Source: Porphyromonas pasteri
GTDB lineage: Bacteria > Bacteroidota > Bacteroidia > Bacteroidales > Porphyromonadaceae
Assembly (NCBI RefSeq): GCF_014647755.1
Contig: NZ_BMPU01000002.1
Span: 358,081-422,080, forward strand
Length of the DNA stretch: 64,000 nucleotides
Reading direction: 5' to 3'
The translations under genes and the position numbers were made by a program. Positions 17,508 to 26,084 of the stretch are shown here, one piece after another; positions within the stretch are counted from its first letter, which is position 1; every line of letters begins with the position of its first letter. The notes under the pieces are model-generated. The model ran no database searches and was not told the DNA's origin. It saw only the letters and a program-made list of their open reading frames with translations.

Positions 17508-18059
17508 ATGTCAAGAATAGGTAAGCACCCCATTAGCATCCCTGCTGGCGTAACGGTGTCCGTGAAGGATGGTGTCGTCACTGTAAAGGGCGCTAAGGGC
17601 GAACTCACTCAGAGCGTAGATGCTCGTATCGAAGTAGCCGTAGAAGATGCTCAGGTCGTCGTCCGTCGCGGTAGCGATGATCGCCAGGAGCGCTCACTGC
17701 ACGGCCTCTATCGTGCCCTCATCAACAACATGATCGTCGGTGTCTCCGAAGGTTTCACCAAGACGCTTGAGCTGGTCGGTGTCGGTTATCGTGCATCCAA
17801 CCAAGGTCAGATCCTCGAGCTTAGCCTCGGCTTCACGCACAACATCTTCCTCCAGCTCCCTAAGGAAATCAACCTGGAGACGAAGACTGAGCGTAACAAG
17901 AACCCCCTGATCATCCTCTCTTCTGCTGACAAGCAGCTGCTGGGTCAGGTGTGCTCTAAGATCCGCTCCTTCCGTATGCCAGAGCCTTATAAGGGTAAGG
18001 GTATTCGCTTCGAAGGTGAGGTCATCCGCCGTAAGTCGGGTAAGTCAGCTGGTAAGTAA
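17508..18059 (+). CDS. rplF: 50S ribosomal protein L6
   Basis: A 183-residue L6, located near the factor-binding site of the large subunit. Start MSRIGKHPISIPAGVTV, with the conserved C-terminal PEPYKGKGIRFEGEVIRRK. Preceded by aaggaggt 9-16 bp before the ATG, an unusually clear Shine-Dalgarno sequence for this phylum. Confidence 0.98.
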   Translation: MSRIGKHPISIPAGVTVSVKDGVVTVKGAKGELTQSVDARIEVAVEDAQVVVRRGSDDRQERSLHGLYRALINNMIVGVSEGFTKTLELVGVGYRASNQGQILELSLGFTHNIFLQLPKEINLETKTERNKNPLIILSSADKQLLGQVCSKIRSFRMPEPYKGKGIRFEGEVIRRKSGKSAGK

Positions 18060-18085
18060 CCGCTTAAAACACGTATAAAGCAATC

Positions 18086-18430
18086 ATGTTGAAGAAAGAA
18101 ATAAGAAGACAGAAGATCAAGACGCGTGTACGTGCCAAGATCAGCGGTACGGCAGAGCGTCCTCGCCTGACGGTATTCCGAAGCAACAAGCAGATCTATG
18201 CTCAGGTGATCAACGACGTCGATGGCGTCACGATCGCAAGCGCCTCTTCCCTCAAGCTCAATGCTGAAGGTACGAAGAAGGAGATCGCAGCACTCGTAGG
18301 TACGGAGGTAGCTAAGGCTGCCCAGGCCGCAGGTGTATCCACCGTAGTATTTGACCGTAATGGCTACCTCTACCACGGCCGTGTGAAGGAGCTCGCTGAT
18401 GCTGCACGTGCGGCAGGTCTTAACTTTTAA
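18086..18430 (+). CDS. rplR: 50S ribosomal protein L18
   Basis: A 114-residue L18, which binds 5S rRNA. Conserved parts are [18 protein letters not shown] and the C-terminal [20 protein letters not shown]. Normal length; 26 nt after rplF and 14 nt before rpsE. Confidence 0.98.
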   Translation: MLKKEIRRQKIKTRVRAKISGTAERPRLTVFRSNKQIYAQVINDVDGVTIASASSLKLNAEGTKKEIAALVGTEVAKAAQAAGVSTVVFDRNGYLYHGRVKELADAARAAGLNF

Positions 18431-18444
18431 TACTGTCTATCGCA

Positions 18445-18969
18445 ATGTCAGATAATCGCACAAAGACAAACCGAGATACCGAGCAGAAGGATAAGCTCGT
18501 AGAGCGCCTCGTGGCCATCAACCGCGTAACTAAGGTTACCAAGGGTGGTCGTACCTTCACCTTCGCAGCTATCGTCGTCGTCGGTGACGAAGAAGGCCGT
18601 ATCGGCTTCGGCCTGGGTAAGGCTGGTGAAGTATCCGCAGCTATCCAGAAGGGTGGTGCTGCTGCTCGCCGCAACCTCAAGCAGATCCCCCTCCACAAGG
18701 GTACGATCCCTCACGAACAGTCCGCATCCTTCGGTGGTGCTCGCGTCTTCCTCAAGCCCGCTTCTGCCGGTACCGGGGTTAAGGCTGGGGGTGCTATGCG
18801 TGCCGTCCTGGAAAGTGTCGGCGTAACGGACGTCCTCGCTAAGAGCAAGGGTTCGTCTAACCCTCACAACCTCGTCAAGGCTACGATCGAAGCTCTCTGT
18901 CAGATGCGCTCGCCTCTGATGGTCGCTCGTCAGCGTGGCGTCTCTGTCGAAAAGGTCTTCAAGGGCTAA
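18445..18969 (+). CDS. rpsE: 30S ribosomal protein S5
   Basis: A 174-residue S5, involved in decoding fidelity. [20 protein letters not shown] and [19 protein letters not shown] open the dsRBD-like domain; [19 protein letters not shown] is the conserved C-terminal motif. rpmD follows after 25 nt. Confidence 0.98.
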   Translation: MSDNRTKTNRDTEQKDKLVERLVAINRVTKVTKGGRTFTFAAIVVVGDEEGRIGFGLGKAGEVSAAIQKGGAAARRNLKQIPLHKGTIPHEQSASFGGARVFLKPASAGTGVKAGGAMRAVLESVGVTDVLAKSKGSSNPHNLVKATIEALCQMRSPLMVARQRGVSVEKVFKG

Positions 18970-18994
18970 TCATCATCCATAGACTCTAAGTACA

Positions 18995-19171
18995 ATGTCA
19001 ACGATAAAGATCCAGCAAGTACGTAGCCAGATCAAGAGCCCCAAGACTCAGAAGCTCACGCTTCAGGCACTTGGTCTGAAGAAGCTCAACCAGACGGTCG
19101 AGCACAAGGACAATCCCCAGATCCGCGGGATGGTCGAGAAGGTAAAGCACCTGGTGCGCATCGTAGAGTAA
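18995..19171 (+). CDS. rpmD: 50S ribosomal protein L30
   Basis: A 58-residue L30, starting MSTIKIQQVRSQIKSPKTQK, with LQALGLKKLNQTVEH and ending KHLVRIVE. Length and position between rpsE and rplO are normal. Confidence 0.97.
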   Translation: MSTIKIQQVRSQIKSPKTQKLTLQALGLKKLNQTVEHKDNPQIRGMVEKVKHLVRIVE

Positions 19172-19199
19172 TCACCCTATAAAGAAAGACAGAAGAAAA

Positions 19200-19646
19200 A
19201 TGGATTTATCAAGTTTGAAGCCCGCAGCGGGCTCCGTCAAGACGCGTAAGCGCATCGGTCGTGGTCCTGGTTCTGGTCTCGGGGGTACTTCTACTCGTGG
19301 TCACAAGGGGGCTAAGAGCCGCTCGGGTTATTCTAAGAAGATCGGCTTCGAAGGTGGTCAGATGCCTATCCAGCGTCGTCTGCCTAAGTTCGGCTTCAAG
19401 AATATCAACCGCGTCGAATATGCACCTGTCAACCTCTCCACGCTGCAGAGCCTGGCAGAAGCTAAGAGCCTGACTCGCATCGCTAAGGCAGACCTCATCG
19501 AGGCTGGCCTGGTCGGTAAGAACGACCTCGTCAAGATCCTCGGTAACGGGACGCTCAGCCTGAAGCTCGAGGTCGAGGCTAACGCCTTCTCCAAGTCCGC
19601 AGAAGCAGCTATCATCGCACAGGGAGGTAGTGCAGTAAAACTCTAA
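19200..19646 (+). CDS. rplO: 50S ribosomal protein L15
   Basis: A 148-residue L15 of the large subunit. The glycine- and arginine-rich N-terminus (RKRIGRGPGSGLGGTSTRGH) and EGGQMPIQRRLPKFGF are diagnostic. secY begins 6 nt after the stop. Confidence 0.98.
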   Translation: MDLSSLKPAAGSVKTRKRIGRGPGSGLGGTSTRGHKGAKSRSGYSKKIGFEGGQMPIQRRLPKFGFKNINRVEYAPVNLSTLQSLAEAKSLTRIAKADLIEAGLVGKNDLVKILGNGTLSLKLEVEANAFSKSAEAAIIAQGGSAVKL

Positions 19647-19652
19647 TAGCTC

Positions 19653-20993
19653 ATGCGCTTAATAGAGACACTGAAAAACATATGGAAGGTAGAGGAGCTG
19701 CGCCAGCGGATCCTCACCACCTTGTTTTTCGTCCTGATCTATCGCCTGGGATCGTACATCGTCATCCCAGGGATCGATCCTAACCAGCTCAGCGCCCTGC
19801 ACAAGCAGACAAGCGAAGGTCTGATGGCACTCCTTGATATGTTCTCAGGGGGAGCATTCTCTAATGCTTCGATCTTCGCTATGGGGATCATGCCTTATAT
19901 CTCCGCGTCTATCGTGATGCAGCTCGCCGCTATCGCTGTGCCTTCTATCCAGAAGCTGCAGCAGGAAGGGGAGAGCGGGCGCCGCAAGATCGACCAGTGG
20001 ACACGCTATCTAACCGTCGTCCTGCTGCTCGTCCAGGGATCGGCCTATCTGGTCAACCTGAATATGCAGCTGCGCCAAGCAGGGGGCTCACTGCCCGAAG
20101 GACTGTGGTTCGATATCTATGCGATCGTCGTCATGGCTGCAGGCAGTATGTTTGTCCTTTGGCTTGGTGAGCGTATCACAGACAAGGGTCTTGGCAACGG
20201 TGTATCTCTGATCATCATGATCGGTATCATCGCTCGCCTCCCAGGAGCTGTGCTCGCCGAATGGGGGACGCGCGCCTCTGGCGGTGCTGGGGGGCTCGTG
20301 TGGTTCCTCTTCGAGATCGTCTTCCTGCTCGCCGTCATGGCCGGTGCTATCCTGCTCGTCCAGGGTACGCGTCGTGTGCCCGTACAGTACGCTAAGCGCG
20401 TCGTCGGAAACAAGCAGTACGGCGGTGCTCGCCAGTACATCCCACTGAAGGTCAATGCCGCTAACGTCATGCCGATCATCTTCGCGCAGACGATCATGAT
20501 GCTCCCTATCACGCTCCTCAGCTGGGCACAGGGTGACAAAGCCAACGGCTTCGTACAGGCCTTTATGGACAATACGGGCATTTGGTACAACCTGGTCTTC
20601 GCGATCCTCATCCTCCTCTTCACCTACTTCTACACAGCGATCACGATCAACCCTGCGCAGATGGCCAACGACCTGAAGCGTAACAATGGGTTCATCCCCG
20701 GTGTGAAGCCTGGCAAGGCTACGAAGGACTACCTCGATGCGATCATGGACCGCATCACCCTCCCCGGTGCCTTCTTCCTCGCTATCGTGGCTATCATGCC
20801 TGCCTTCGCTCGTGTCATCGGTATCTCTGGGGGATTCGCTCAGTTCTTCGGTGGTACGTCGCTGCTGATCCTTGTCGGGGTCGTCCTCGACACGCTCCAG
20901 CAGATCGAGAGCCACCTCTTGATGCGCCACTACGATGGTCTGCTCAAGAGTGGTCGTATCAAGGGACGTACCGGCTCTGTAGCTGCTTACTAA
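19653..20993 (+). CDS. secY: Protein translocase subunit SecY
   Basis: A 446-residue channel subunit of the Sec translocon, with ten membrane segments. Family motifs include IPGIDPNQL in the first periplasmic loop, GGAFSNASIFAMGIMPYISA in the plug/TM2 region, and the C-terminal loop NNGFIPGVKPGKAT. Its place between rplO and map is the usual Bacteroidota order. Confidence 0.98.
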   Translation: MRLIETLKNIWKVEELRQRILTTLFFVLIYRLGSYIVIPGIDPNQLSALHKQTSEGLMALLDMFSGGAFSNASIFAMGIMPYISASIVMQLAAIAVPSIQKLQQEGESGRRKIDQWTRYLTVVLLLVQGSAYLVNLNMQLRQAGGSLPEGLWFDIYAIVVMAAGSMFVLWLGERITDKGLGNGVSLIIMIGIIARLPGAVLAEWGTRASGGAGGLVWFLFEIVFLLAVMAGAILLVQGTRRVPVQYAKRVVGNKQYGGARQYIPLKVNAANVMPIIFAQTIMMLPITLLSWAQGDKANGFVQAFMDNTGIWYNLVFAILILLFTYFYTAITINPAQMANDLKRNNGFIPGVKPGKATKDYLDAIMDRITLPGAFFLAIVAIMPAFARVIGISGGFAQFFGGTSLLILVGVVLDTLQQIESHLLMRHYDGLLKSGRIKGRTGSVAAY

Positions 20994-20994
20994 G

Positions 20995-21780
20995 ATGATC
21001 TACTTAAAGACAGACGAAGAGATCGAACTCATGCGCGCGGCCAACCTCCTGGTCGGTCGTACGCTCGCCGAGGTCGCTAAGATCATAGCTCCTGGGGTCT
21101 CGACCCTGCAGCTGGACAAGCGCGCTGAGGAGTTCATCCGTGACAACGGTGCGACTCCCGCCTTCCTCGGCTACAATGGCTTCCCTGGGAGTCTCTGCAC
21201 CTCGGTCAATGACCATGTGGTGCACGGGATCCCTTCCTCGAAGGTCGTACTCAAGGACGGTGACATCGTCTCCGTCGACTGCGGTACGAAGCTCGCAGGC
21301 TTCACTGGGGACTCCGCCTACACGTTCGCTGTAGGTGAGGTAGCTCCCGAGACTCTGGCTCTCCTTCGCACAACGAAGGAATCCCTCTACATCGGCATCG
21401 AGCATGCTGTAGCGGGTAAGCGCGTCGGTGATATCGGCGCTGCCGTCCAGCAGTATTGTGAGGCACGTGGCTATCATATCGTCCGCGAACTTGAAGGCCA
21501 CGGGATCGGGAAGAATATGCATGAGGAGCCAGGTGTGCCCAACTTCGGGCGCCGTGGCACGGGGCCTGAGCTCCGCTCTGGGATGTGCATCTGCATCGAG
21601 CCAATGGTGAACATGGGCTCGAAGAATGTCATCTTCGATCGCGATGGCTGGACCGTCCGTACTAAGACGGGCAAGCCTTCAGCCCACTTCGAGCACTGCA
21701 TCGCTATCCGCGATGGCAAGGCTGATATCCTCTCTTCGTTTGACTTTATCAAGGAAGTCTTGGTAGACAGAGAGTTTTAA
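20995..21780 (+). CDS. map: Methionine aminopeptidase, type I
   Basis: A 261-residue enzyme that removes the initiator methionine from nascent proteins. Metal ligands are visible in [20 protein letters not shown] (two Asp), [13 protein letters not shown] (His), CIEPMV (Glu) and the final HFEHCIAI (Glu). The start follows the secY stop by one base, implying tight coupling. infA follows after 17 nt. Confidence 0.97.
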   Translation: MIYLKTDEEIELMRAANLLVGRTLAEVAKIIAPGVSTLQLDKRAEEFIRDNGATPAFLGYNGFPGSLCTSVNDHVVHGIPSSKVVLKDGDIVSVDCGTKLAGFTGDSAYTFAVGEVAPETLALLRTTKESLYIGIEHAVAGKRVGDIGAAVQQYCEARGYHIVRELEGHGIGKNMHEEPGVPNFGRRGTGPELRSGMCICIEPMVNMGSKNVIFDRDGWTVRTKTGKPSAHFEHCIAIRDGKADILSSFDFIKEVLVDREF

Positions 21781-21797
21781 TCTCGCAACCACAGTAT

Positions 21798-22016
21798 ATG
21801 CCGAAGCAAGCAGCTATAGAACTCGACGGTGTCATCCTCGAAGCGCTCTCGAACGCAATGTTCAAGGTCGAGCTCGAGAACGGACACGTCATCACCGCCC
21901 ACATCTCTGGGAAGATGCGTATGCACTACATCAAGATCCTCCCAGGTGACAAGGTCAAGGTAGAGATGTCTCCCTACGACTTGACTAAGGGGCGTATATC
22001 ATTCAGATATAAATAA
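21798..22016 (+). CDS. infA: Translation initiation factor IF-1
   Basis: A 72-residue S1-like OB-fold factor that occupies the ribosomal A site during initiation. It begins [20 protein letters not shown] and contains [21 protein letters not shown] and [13 protein letters not shown], all conserved. Confidence 0.98.
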   Translation: MPKQAAIELDGVILEALSNAMFKVELENGHVITAHISGKMRMHYIKILPGDKVKVEMSPYDLTKGRISFRYK

Positions 22017-22028
22017 CCCTATATAGAT

Positions 22029-22145
22029 ATGAAAGTAAGAGCATCACTCAAGAAGCGCACCGCCGACTGCAAGATCGTTCGTCGCAAGGGGCGTCTGTAC
22101 GTAATCAACAAGAAGAACCCCAAGTTCAAGCAACGCCAGGGGTAG
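22029..22145 (+). CDS. rpmJ: 50S ribosomal protein L36 (zinc-free type)
   Basis: A 38-residue L36: [20 protein letters not shown], then [18 protein letters not shown]. One cysteine remains; the other ligands of the CCCH zinc site are missing, so this is the C-minus type. It begins 12 nt after infA. Confidence 0.96.
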   Translation: MKVRASLKKRTADCKIVRRKGRLYVINKKNPKFKQRQG

Positions 22146-22186
22146 TCTCTAACCATCGGACTATATTTTAACGAACTAAGATAAGT

Positions 22187-22567
22187 ATGGCTATCAGAAT
22201 TGTTGGCGTCGACTTGCCACAAAACAAACGAGGAGAAATTGCCTTGACTTACATCTTCGGGATCGGTCGTAGCAGCGCTACCAAGATCCTCGATAAGGCT
22301 GGGGTCGATCGCAATATCAAGGTAAAGGACTGGACCGATGACCAGGCTGCCGCTATCCGTGAGGTGATCGGTGCCGAGTATAAGGTCGAAGGGGATCTGC
22401 GCTCCGAAGTCCAGCTCAACATCAAGCGACTGATGGACATCGGTTGCTACCGTGGTGTCCGCCACCGTATCGGTCTGCCTCTACGCGGTCAGAGTACGAA
22501 GAACAATGCTCGTACTCGTAAGGGTAAGAAGAAGACTGTCGCAAATAAGAAGAAAGCTACTAAGTAA
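22187..22567 (+). CDS. rpsM: 30S ribosomal protein S13
   Basis: A 126-residue S13 in the small-subunit head, contacting the P-site tRNA. Motifs: [31 protein letters not shown], and the basic tail [19 protein letters not shown]. rpsK follows after 11 nt. Confidence 0.98.
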   Translation: MAIRIVGVDLPQNKRGEIALTYIFGIGRSSATKILDKAGVDRNIKVKDWTDDQAAAIREVIGAEYKVEGDLRSEVQLNIKRLMDIGCYRGVRHRIGLPLRGQSTKNNARTRKGKKKTVANKKKATK

Positions 22568-22578
22568 TAGAGATTGAT

Positions 22579-22965
22579 ATGGCAAAGAAAGTAGTCGCAA
22601 AGAAGAAGGTCGTCAAGATCGACGCTGTGGGCCAGGCTCACATCCACTCTTCTTTTAATAACATCATCATCTCTCTGACCAACAACGAAGGTCAGGTCAT
22701 CAGCTGGTCTTCGGCTGGTAAGATGGGATTCCGTAGCTCTAAGAAGAACACCCCTTACGCTGCTCAGATGGCGGCCCAGGATTGCGCTAAGGTCGCTTAC
22801 GACCTCGGTCTGCGCAAGGTCAAGGTCTTCGTCAAGGGTCCAGGTAACGGCCGTGAGTCTGCTATCCGCACCATCCATGGCGCTGGTATCGAAGTCACTG
22901 AGATCGTCGACGTGACCCCAATGCCACACAATGGCTGCCGTCCTCCTAAGCGTCGTCGCGTCTAA
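22579..22965 (+). CDS. rpsK: 30S ribosomal protein S11
   Basis: A 128-residue S11 of the small-subunit platform. Typical sequence: [20 protein letters not shown], the segment [13 protein letters not shown], and the C-terminal [18 protein letters not shown]. It is followed by a 303-bp gap before rpsD, unlike the short gaps elsewhere in the operon. Confidence 0.98.
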   Translation: MAKKVVAKKKVVKIDAVGQAHIHSSFNNIIISLTNNEGQVISWSSAGKMGFRSSKKNTPYAAQMAAQDCAKVAYDLGLRKVKVFVKGPGNGRESAIRTIHGAGIEVTEIVDVTPMPHNGCRPPKRRRV

Positions 22966-23268
22966 TCCCTGACTTCGCTTCAGATCACAGAGTAGTTTCA
23001 TAAAGATCGCAGTACACTCCCAGAGACGCTTCGCTCACCGTGCTCCCTCCATCGAGCACAAGGGCGCGAGCGAACGCTAAGAGTCCTGAGCTAAGCAAGG
23101 CGCCGAGGTAGACGACGAGTGAAAGATTGGCTATACTTTCATATATCTATCCTCTCCTCATAACCGGTCGCGGCTGCACTCCGCCTCCCTCCCGCCACTC
23201 GCTGCTCTCTGCCTCCAGCGTTGCCTCTCCCCGAGAGGTCGCTCGTACTGCTTCAACAACAGAAGACA
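22966..23268 (+). promoter_or_regulatory. 303-bp rpsK-rpsD spacer, possible structured leader
   Basis: No gene seen. Between 23026 and 23078 two nested stems can form: TTCGCTC (23030-23036) with GAGCGAA (23068-23074), and inside it GTGCTC (23040-23045) with GAGCAC (23054-23059). S4, encoded next, is the autoregulator of the alpha operon in E. coli, so an RNA target here is plausible. An internal promoter is also possible, but I find no clear -33/-7 pair. Confidence 0.4.
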
Positions 23269-23874
23269 ATGGCAAGATATACAGGTCCAAAATCAAAGAT
23301 CGCCCGTAAGCTTGGCGCACCTATCTTCGGTGCCGACAAGGTACTCTCCAAGAAGAACTATCCTCCTGGACAGCACGGCAACAACCGCCGTCGTAAGACG
23401 AGCGAATATGGCATCCAGCTCAAGGAAAAGCAGAAGGCTAAGTACACCTATGGCGTACTCGAGCGTCAGTTCCGCAACCTCTTCGAAAAGGCTCAGCGCA
23501 CGAAGGGTGTCACGGGTGAAGTGCTCCTCCAGCTCCTGGAAAGCCGCCTCGACAACGTCGTCTATCGCCTCGGTATCGCTAAGACGCGTGCAGCTGCTCG
23601 TCAGCTCGTCTCGCACCGTCACATCACCGTCGATGGTCAGGTAGTCAACATCCCTTCTTACACCCTCAAGCCCGGCCAGGTCGTCGGCGTCCGTGAGAAG
23701 GCGAAGAGCTTAGAGGTCATCACCGACTCTCTGGCTGGTCGTAGCCACAGCAGCTACAGCTGGCTCGAGTGGAATCAGGCTTCTCTCTCCGGTAAGTTCC
23801 TCAGCGCTCCTCAGCGTGAAGACATCCCCGAAGAGATCAAGGAGCAGCTGATCGTCGAACTATACTCTAAGTAA
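23269..23874 (+). CDS. rpsD: 30S ribosomal protein S4
   Basis: A 201-residue S4, a primary 16S rRNA binder. I chose ATG 23269 ([20 protein letters not shown]); the open frame continues upstream but without S4-like sequence. Conserved: [20 protein letters not shown], and the S4 RNA-binding domain [20 protein letters not shown]. It lacks the N-terminal zinc cysteines of some S4 proteins. Confidence 0.98.
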   Translation: MARYTGPKSKIARKLGAPIFGADKVLSKKNYPPGQHGNNRRRKTSEYGIQLKEKQKAKYTYGVLERQFRNLFEKAQRTKGVTGEVLLQLLESRLDNVVYRLGIAKTRAAARQLVSHRHITVDGQVVNIPSYTLKPGQVVGVREKAKSLEVITDSLAGRSHSSYSWLEWNQASLSGKFLSAPQREDIPEEIKEQLIVELYSK

Positions 23875-23896
23875 TAATCCCTATTATCTCACTCAC

Positions 23897-24910
23897 ATGG
23901 CAATATTAGCATTTCAGAAGCCCGAAAACGTCCTCATGATGGATGCGACGGACTCGTACGCTAAGTTCGAGTTCCGCCCTCTTGAGCCGGGATATGGTAC
24001 CACTGTCGGTAATGCCCTGCGTCGTATACTCCTTTCTTCACTCGAAGGCTACGCCATCTCGACCATCAAGATCGAAGGTGTCAATCATGAATTTGCTACT
24101 ATTCCGGGTGTCTTGGAGGATGTAACTAACATCATTCTCAACCTGAAGCAAGTCCGCTTCCGTGCCCTCGTCCAGGACGCTACTGAGGAGACCGTCAGCC
24201 TGACGATCTCTGGTCAGCAGCAGTTCCTCGCTGGCGAGCTCAACGGCAAGCTTACTTCCTTCGAAGTCCTCAATCCCGAGCTGGTCATCTGCCACATCGA
24301 TGAGGCGTATACCCTTACTATCGAGCTCTCCATCAACAAGGGGCGTGGTTACATCCCCGCTGATGAGAAGCTGGTCGACACGGCTCAGGAGAATGAGCTG
24401 CAGACGATCGCTATCGACTCGATCTATACGCCTATCCGTAATGTCAAGTACTTCACGGAGAACTATCGTGTAGAGCAGAAGACTGACTACGAGAAGCTGA
24501 CCCTCGAGATCACCACTGACGGGAGCATTCATCCCCAGCAGGCTCTCAAGGACGCAGCAGCTATCCTCATCGAGCACTTCAGCCTCTTCATCTCTGACCC
24601 TGTCGAGGTAGAAGAGAATGCAGTCATCGAGGAAGGCGACGAGGAGGTACTGGACATGCAGGAGATCGATCGCGTATCTCAGCTGCTCCGTACTGATCTC
24701 AAGGATCTCGATCTCTCCGTCCGTGCGCAGAACTGCCTCCGCTCCGGCAACGTATTCCGTCTGGCCGACCTCGTCGTCCTCGACGCTGATACGCTCAGCA
24801 AGTTCCGCAACTTCGGTAAGAAGTCTATGGACGAGCTCAACGAGCTGATGGAGCGACTCGGACTCACCTTCGGGATGGATGTTAGCAAGTACAATTTAGA
24901 TAATGACTAA
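23897..24910 (+). CDS. rpoA: RNA polymerase alpha subunit
   Basis: A 337-residue alpha subunit. The N-terminal dimerisation domain carries [20 protein letters not shown] (about residues 26-45). An acidic linker ([18 protein letters not shown], about 240-257) leads to the C-terminal DNA- and activator-binding domain with [18 protein letters not shown] and [18 protein letters not shown]. Slightly long, as usual in Bacteroidota. rplQ follows after 8 nt. Confidence 0.98.
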   Translation: MAILAFQKPENVLMMDATDSYAKFEFRPLEPGYGTTVGNALRRILLSSLEGYAISTIKIEGVNHEFATIPGVLEDVTNIILNLKQVRFRALVQDATEETVSLTISGQQQFLAGELNGKLTSFEVLNPELVICHIDEAYTLTIELSINKGRGYIPADEKLVDTAQENELQTIAIDSIYTPIRNVKYFTENYRVEQKTDYEKLTLEITTDGSIHPQQALKDAAAILIEHFSLFISDPVEVEENAVIEEGDEEVLDMQEIDRVSQLLRTDLKDLDLSVRAQNCLRSGNVFRLADLVVLDADTLSKFRNFGKKSMDELNELMERLGLTFGMDVSKYNLDND

Positions 24911-24918
24911 GTAGAAAG

Positions 24919-25386
24919 ATGAGACATAATAAGAAATTCAATCATCTCGGTCGTAAGAAGGCGCACCGCGAGGCTATGCTTTCCAACATGGCTGCATCGC
25001 TCATCCTGCACAAGCGCATCTTCACCACGGTCGCTAAGGCTAAGGCTCTTCGCGTATACGTCGAGCCCCTGCTGACCCGCGCTAAGGAAGACTCCACGCA
25101 CGCACGTCGTATCGTCTTCGCTGAGCTGCAGAATAAGTTTGCTGTCAAGGAACTCTTCGGCCCCGTTGCTGAGAAGATCGCTGACCGTCCTGGTGGCTAC
25201 ACTCGTATCCTCAAGACGGGTAACCGCCTCGGTGACAACGCTGCTGTCTGCTTCATCGAACTCGTAGACTTCAACGAGAACATGCTCAAGGAAAAGGCTG
25301 ACAAGAAGGCTGCTCCTAAGACGCGTCGTTCACGCCGCTCTACGAAGGCTACGGCTGAAGCTCCTGCTGCTGAAAGCGCAGAATAG
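24919..25386 (+). CDS. rplQ: 50S ribosomal protein L17
   Basis: A 155-residue L17 near the peptide exit tunnel. [20 protein letters not shown] and [20 protein letters not shown] are diagnostic. From about residue 118 it has a Lys/Ala-rich extension ([20 protein letters not shown]) beyond the E. coli protein, a common Bacteroidota trait. It is the last gene of the operon. Confidence 0.98.
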   Translation: MRHNKKFNHLGRKKAHREAMLSNMAASLILHKRIFTTVAKAKALRVYVEPLLTRAKEDSTHARRIVFAELQNKFAVKELFGPVAEKIADRPGGYTRILKTGNRLGDNAAVCFIELVDFNENMLKEKADKKAAPKTRRSRRSTKATAEAPAAESAE

Positions 25387-25417
25387 TAGCTCTCCCCCCT
25401 TCGATATTCTATCGGCG

Positions 25418-25451
25418 AGTGCCCGCTGTGACTTCGGTCGCAGCGGGCACT
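25418..25451 (+). terminator. Terminator of the ribosomal operon
   Basis: agtgcccgctg pairs perfectly with cagcgggcact around a 12-nt loop and is followed by ttt. Confidence 0.9.
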
Positions 25452-25521
25452 TTTGCTTTCGCGCATTTTTTGCCCGTCCTAATGCACTGATGTAGAGCAA
25501 CTCTTGGGAGGGGTAAAAGTG

Positions 25522-25622
25522 ACTAGTACTGGTCGCCGATCGGATCAGTACTGGTCACTTCAGTAAGCAGTACTGCTCGCCACTACTTACCAGTACTGGT
25601 CACGATGCTGACCAGTACTGGT
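25522..25622. repeat. Family A palindrome array, 5 units
   Basis: Units start at 25522, 25544, 25566, 25589 and 25611 (steps 22, 22, 23, 22): ACTAGTACTGGT, ATCAGTACTGGT, AGCAGTACTGCT and two copies of ACCAGTACTGGT. The AGTACT centre is constant, so each unit is a near-perfect palindrome. AGCAGTACTGCT keeps its symmetry through paired changes. With their flanks (agtgac, gtcact) units 1 and 2 form a larger inverted repeat. Confidence 0.92.
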
Positions 25623-25739
25623 TGCTTTTCCCTTCAGTAGTGCATCCTATCAGATGCACTGCTGAAGGGGGGGGTGTATGGTGCGTGTCGGAGGAGGAAT
25701 AGTGGGGGGAGGGGCAGAGCAATAGTCGTTTGTGGTCAT

Positions 25740-25885
25740 TCCACTATTGGTGCCATATGCGAACCAATAGTGGAATGCATGTGAAACCTATAGTGGTCTG
25801 CGAGTGAACCTATATTGGTCCGCATACGAACCACTATTGGTCGCGCGCGTGACCTATATAGGTCGGAGCAGTGACCTATATAGGT
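25740..25885. repeat. Family A palindrome array, 7 units
   Basis: Units start at 25740, 25763, 25786, 25808, 25830, 25852 and 25874 (steps 23, 23, then 22). They run from TCCACTATTGGT and ACCAATAGTGGA, which are exact reverse complements, through mixed cores to two copies of the perfect palindrome ACCTATATAGGT. Spacers of 10-11 bp are GC-rich and not conserved. Longest array in the window. Confidence 0.92.
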
Positions 25886-26012
25886 CGTCACACCCTGCTC
25901 ACGGAGAGGCGGGGTAGCGGACGGTGAAGAGGGGGCTTCATCGACGCCTTTTTCCTCCTGCCCCTTGGGTGCGGGAGCCCTGTGCTGCTGTCTATTTATA
26001 CTGTTTTCTTTC

Positions 26013-26020
26013 TAAATTTG
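26013..26020 (+). promoter_or_regulatory. Possible -7 box of the 26085 gene
   Basis: TAAATTTG matches TAnnTTTG and lies 64 bp before the ATG. The upstream element is only ctg, so the promoter may be weak or activated. Confidence 0.45.
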
Positions 26021-26084
26021 TGCAGATGATGAGCTGGACTTCCCTGAGGAAAGTGCATCGTTAATTAATCGGTAGTATAGTCTT

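Larger units (their letters stand above)
25387..26084. other. Intergenic region with terminator and two family A arrays
   Basis: About 700 bp without a gene. It contains the rplQ terminator (25418-25451), arrays at 25522-25622 and 25740-25885 and a -7 box at 26013-26020. The stretch 25623-25739 between the arrays is G-rich and otherwise featureless. Confidence 0.75.

Noticed and set aside
22966..23268. Upstream extension of rpsD to an earlier start
   Set aside because: The extra residues do not resemble S4, and the standard [10 protein letters not shown] start is at 23269.
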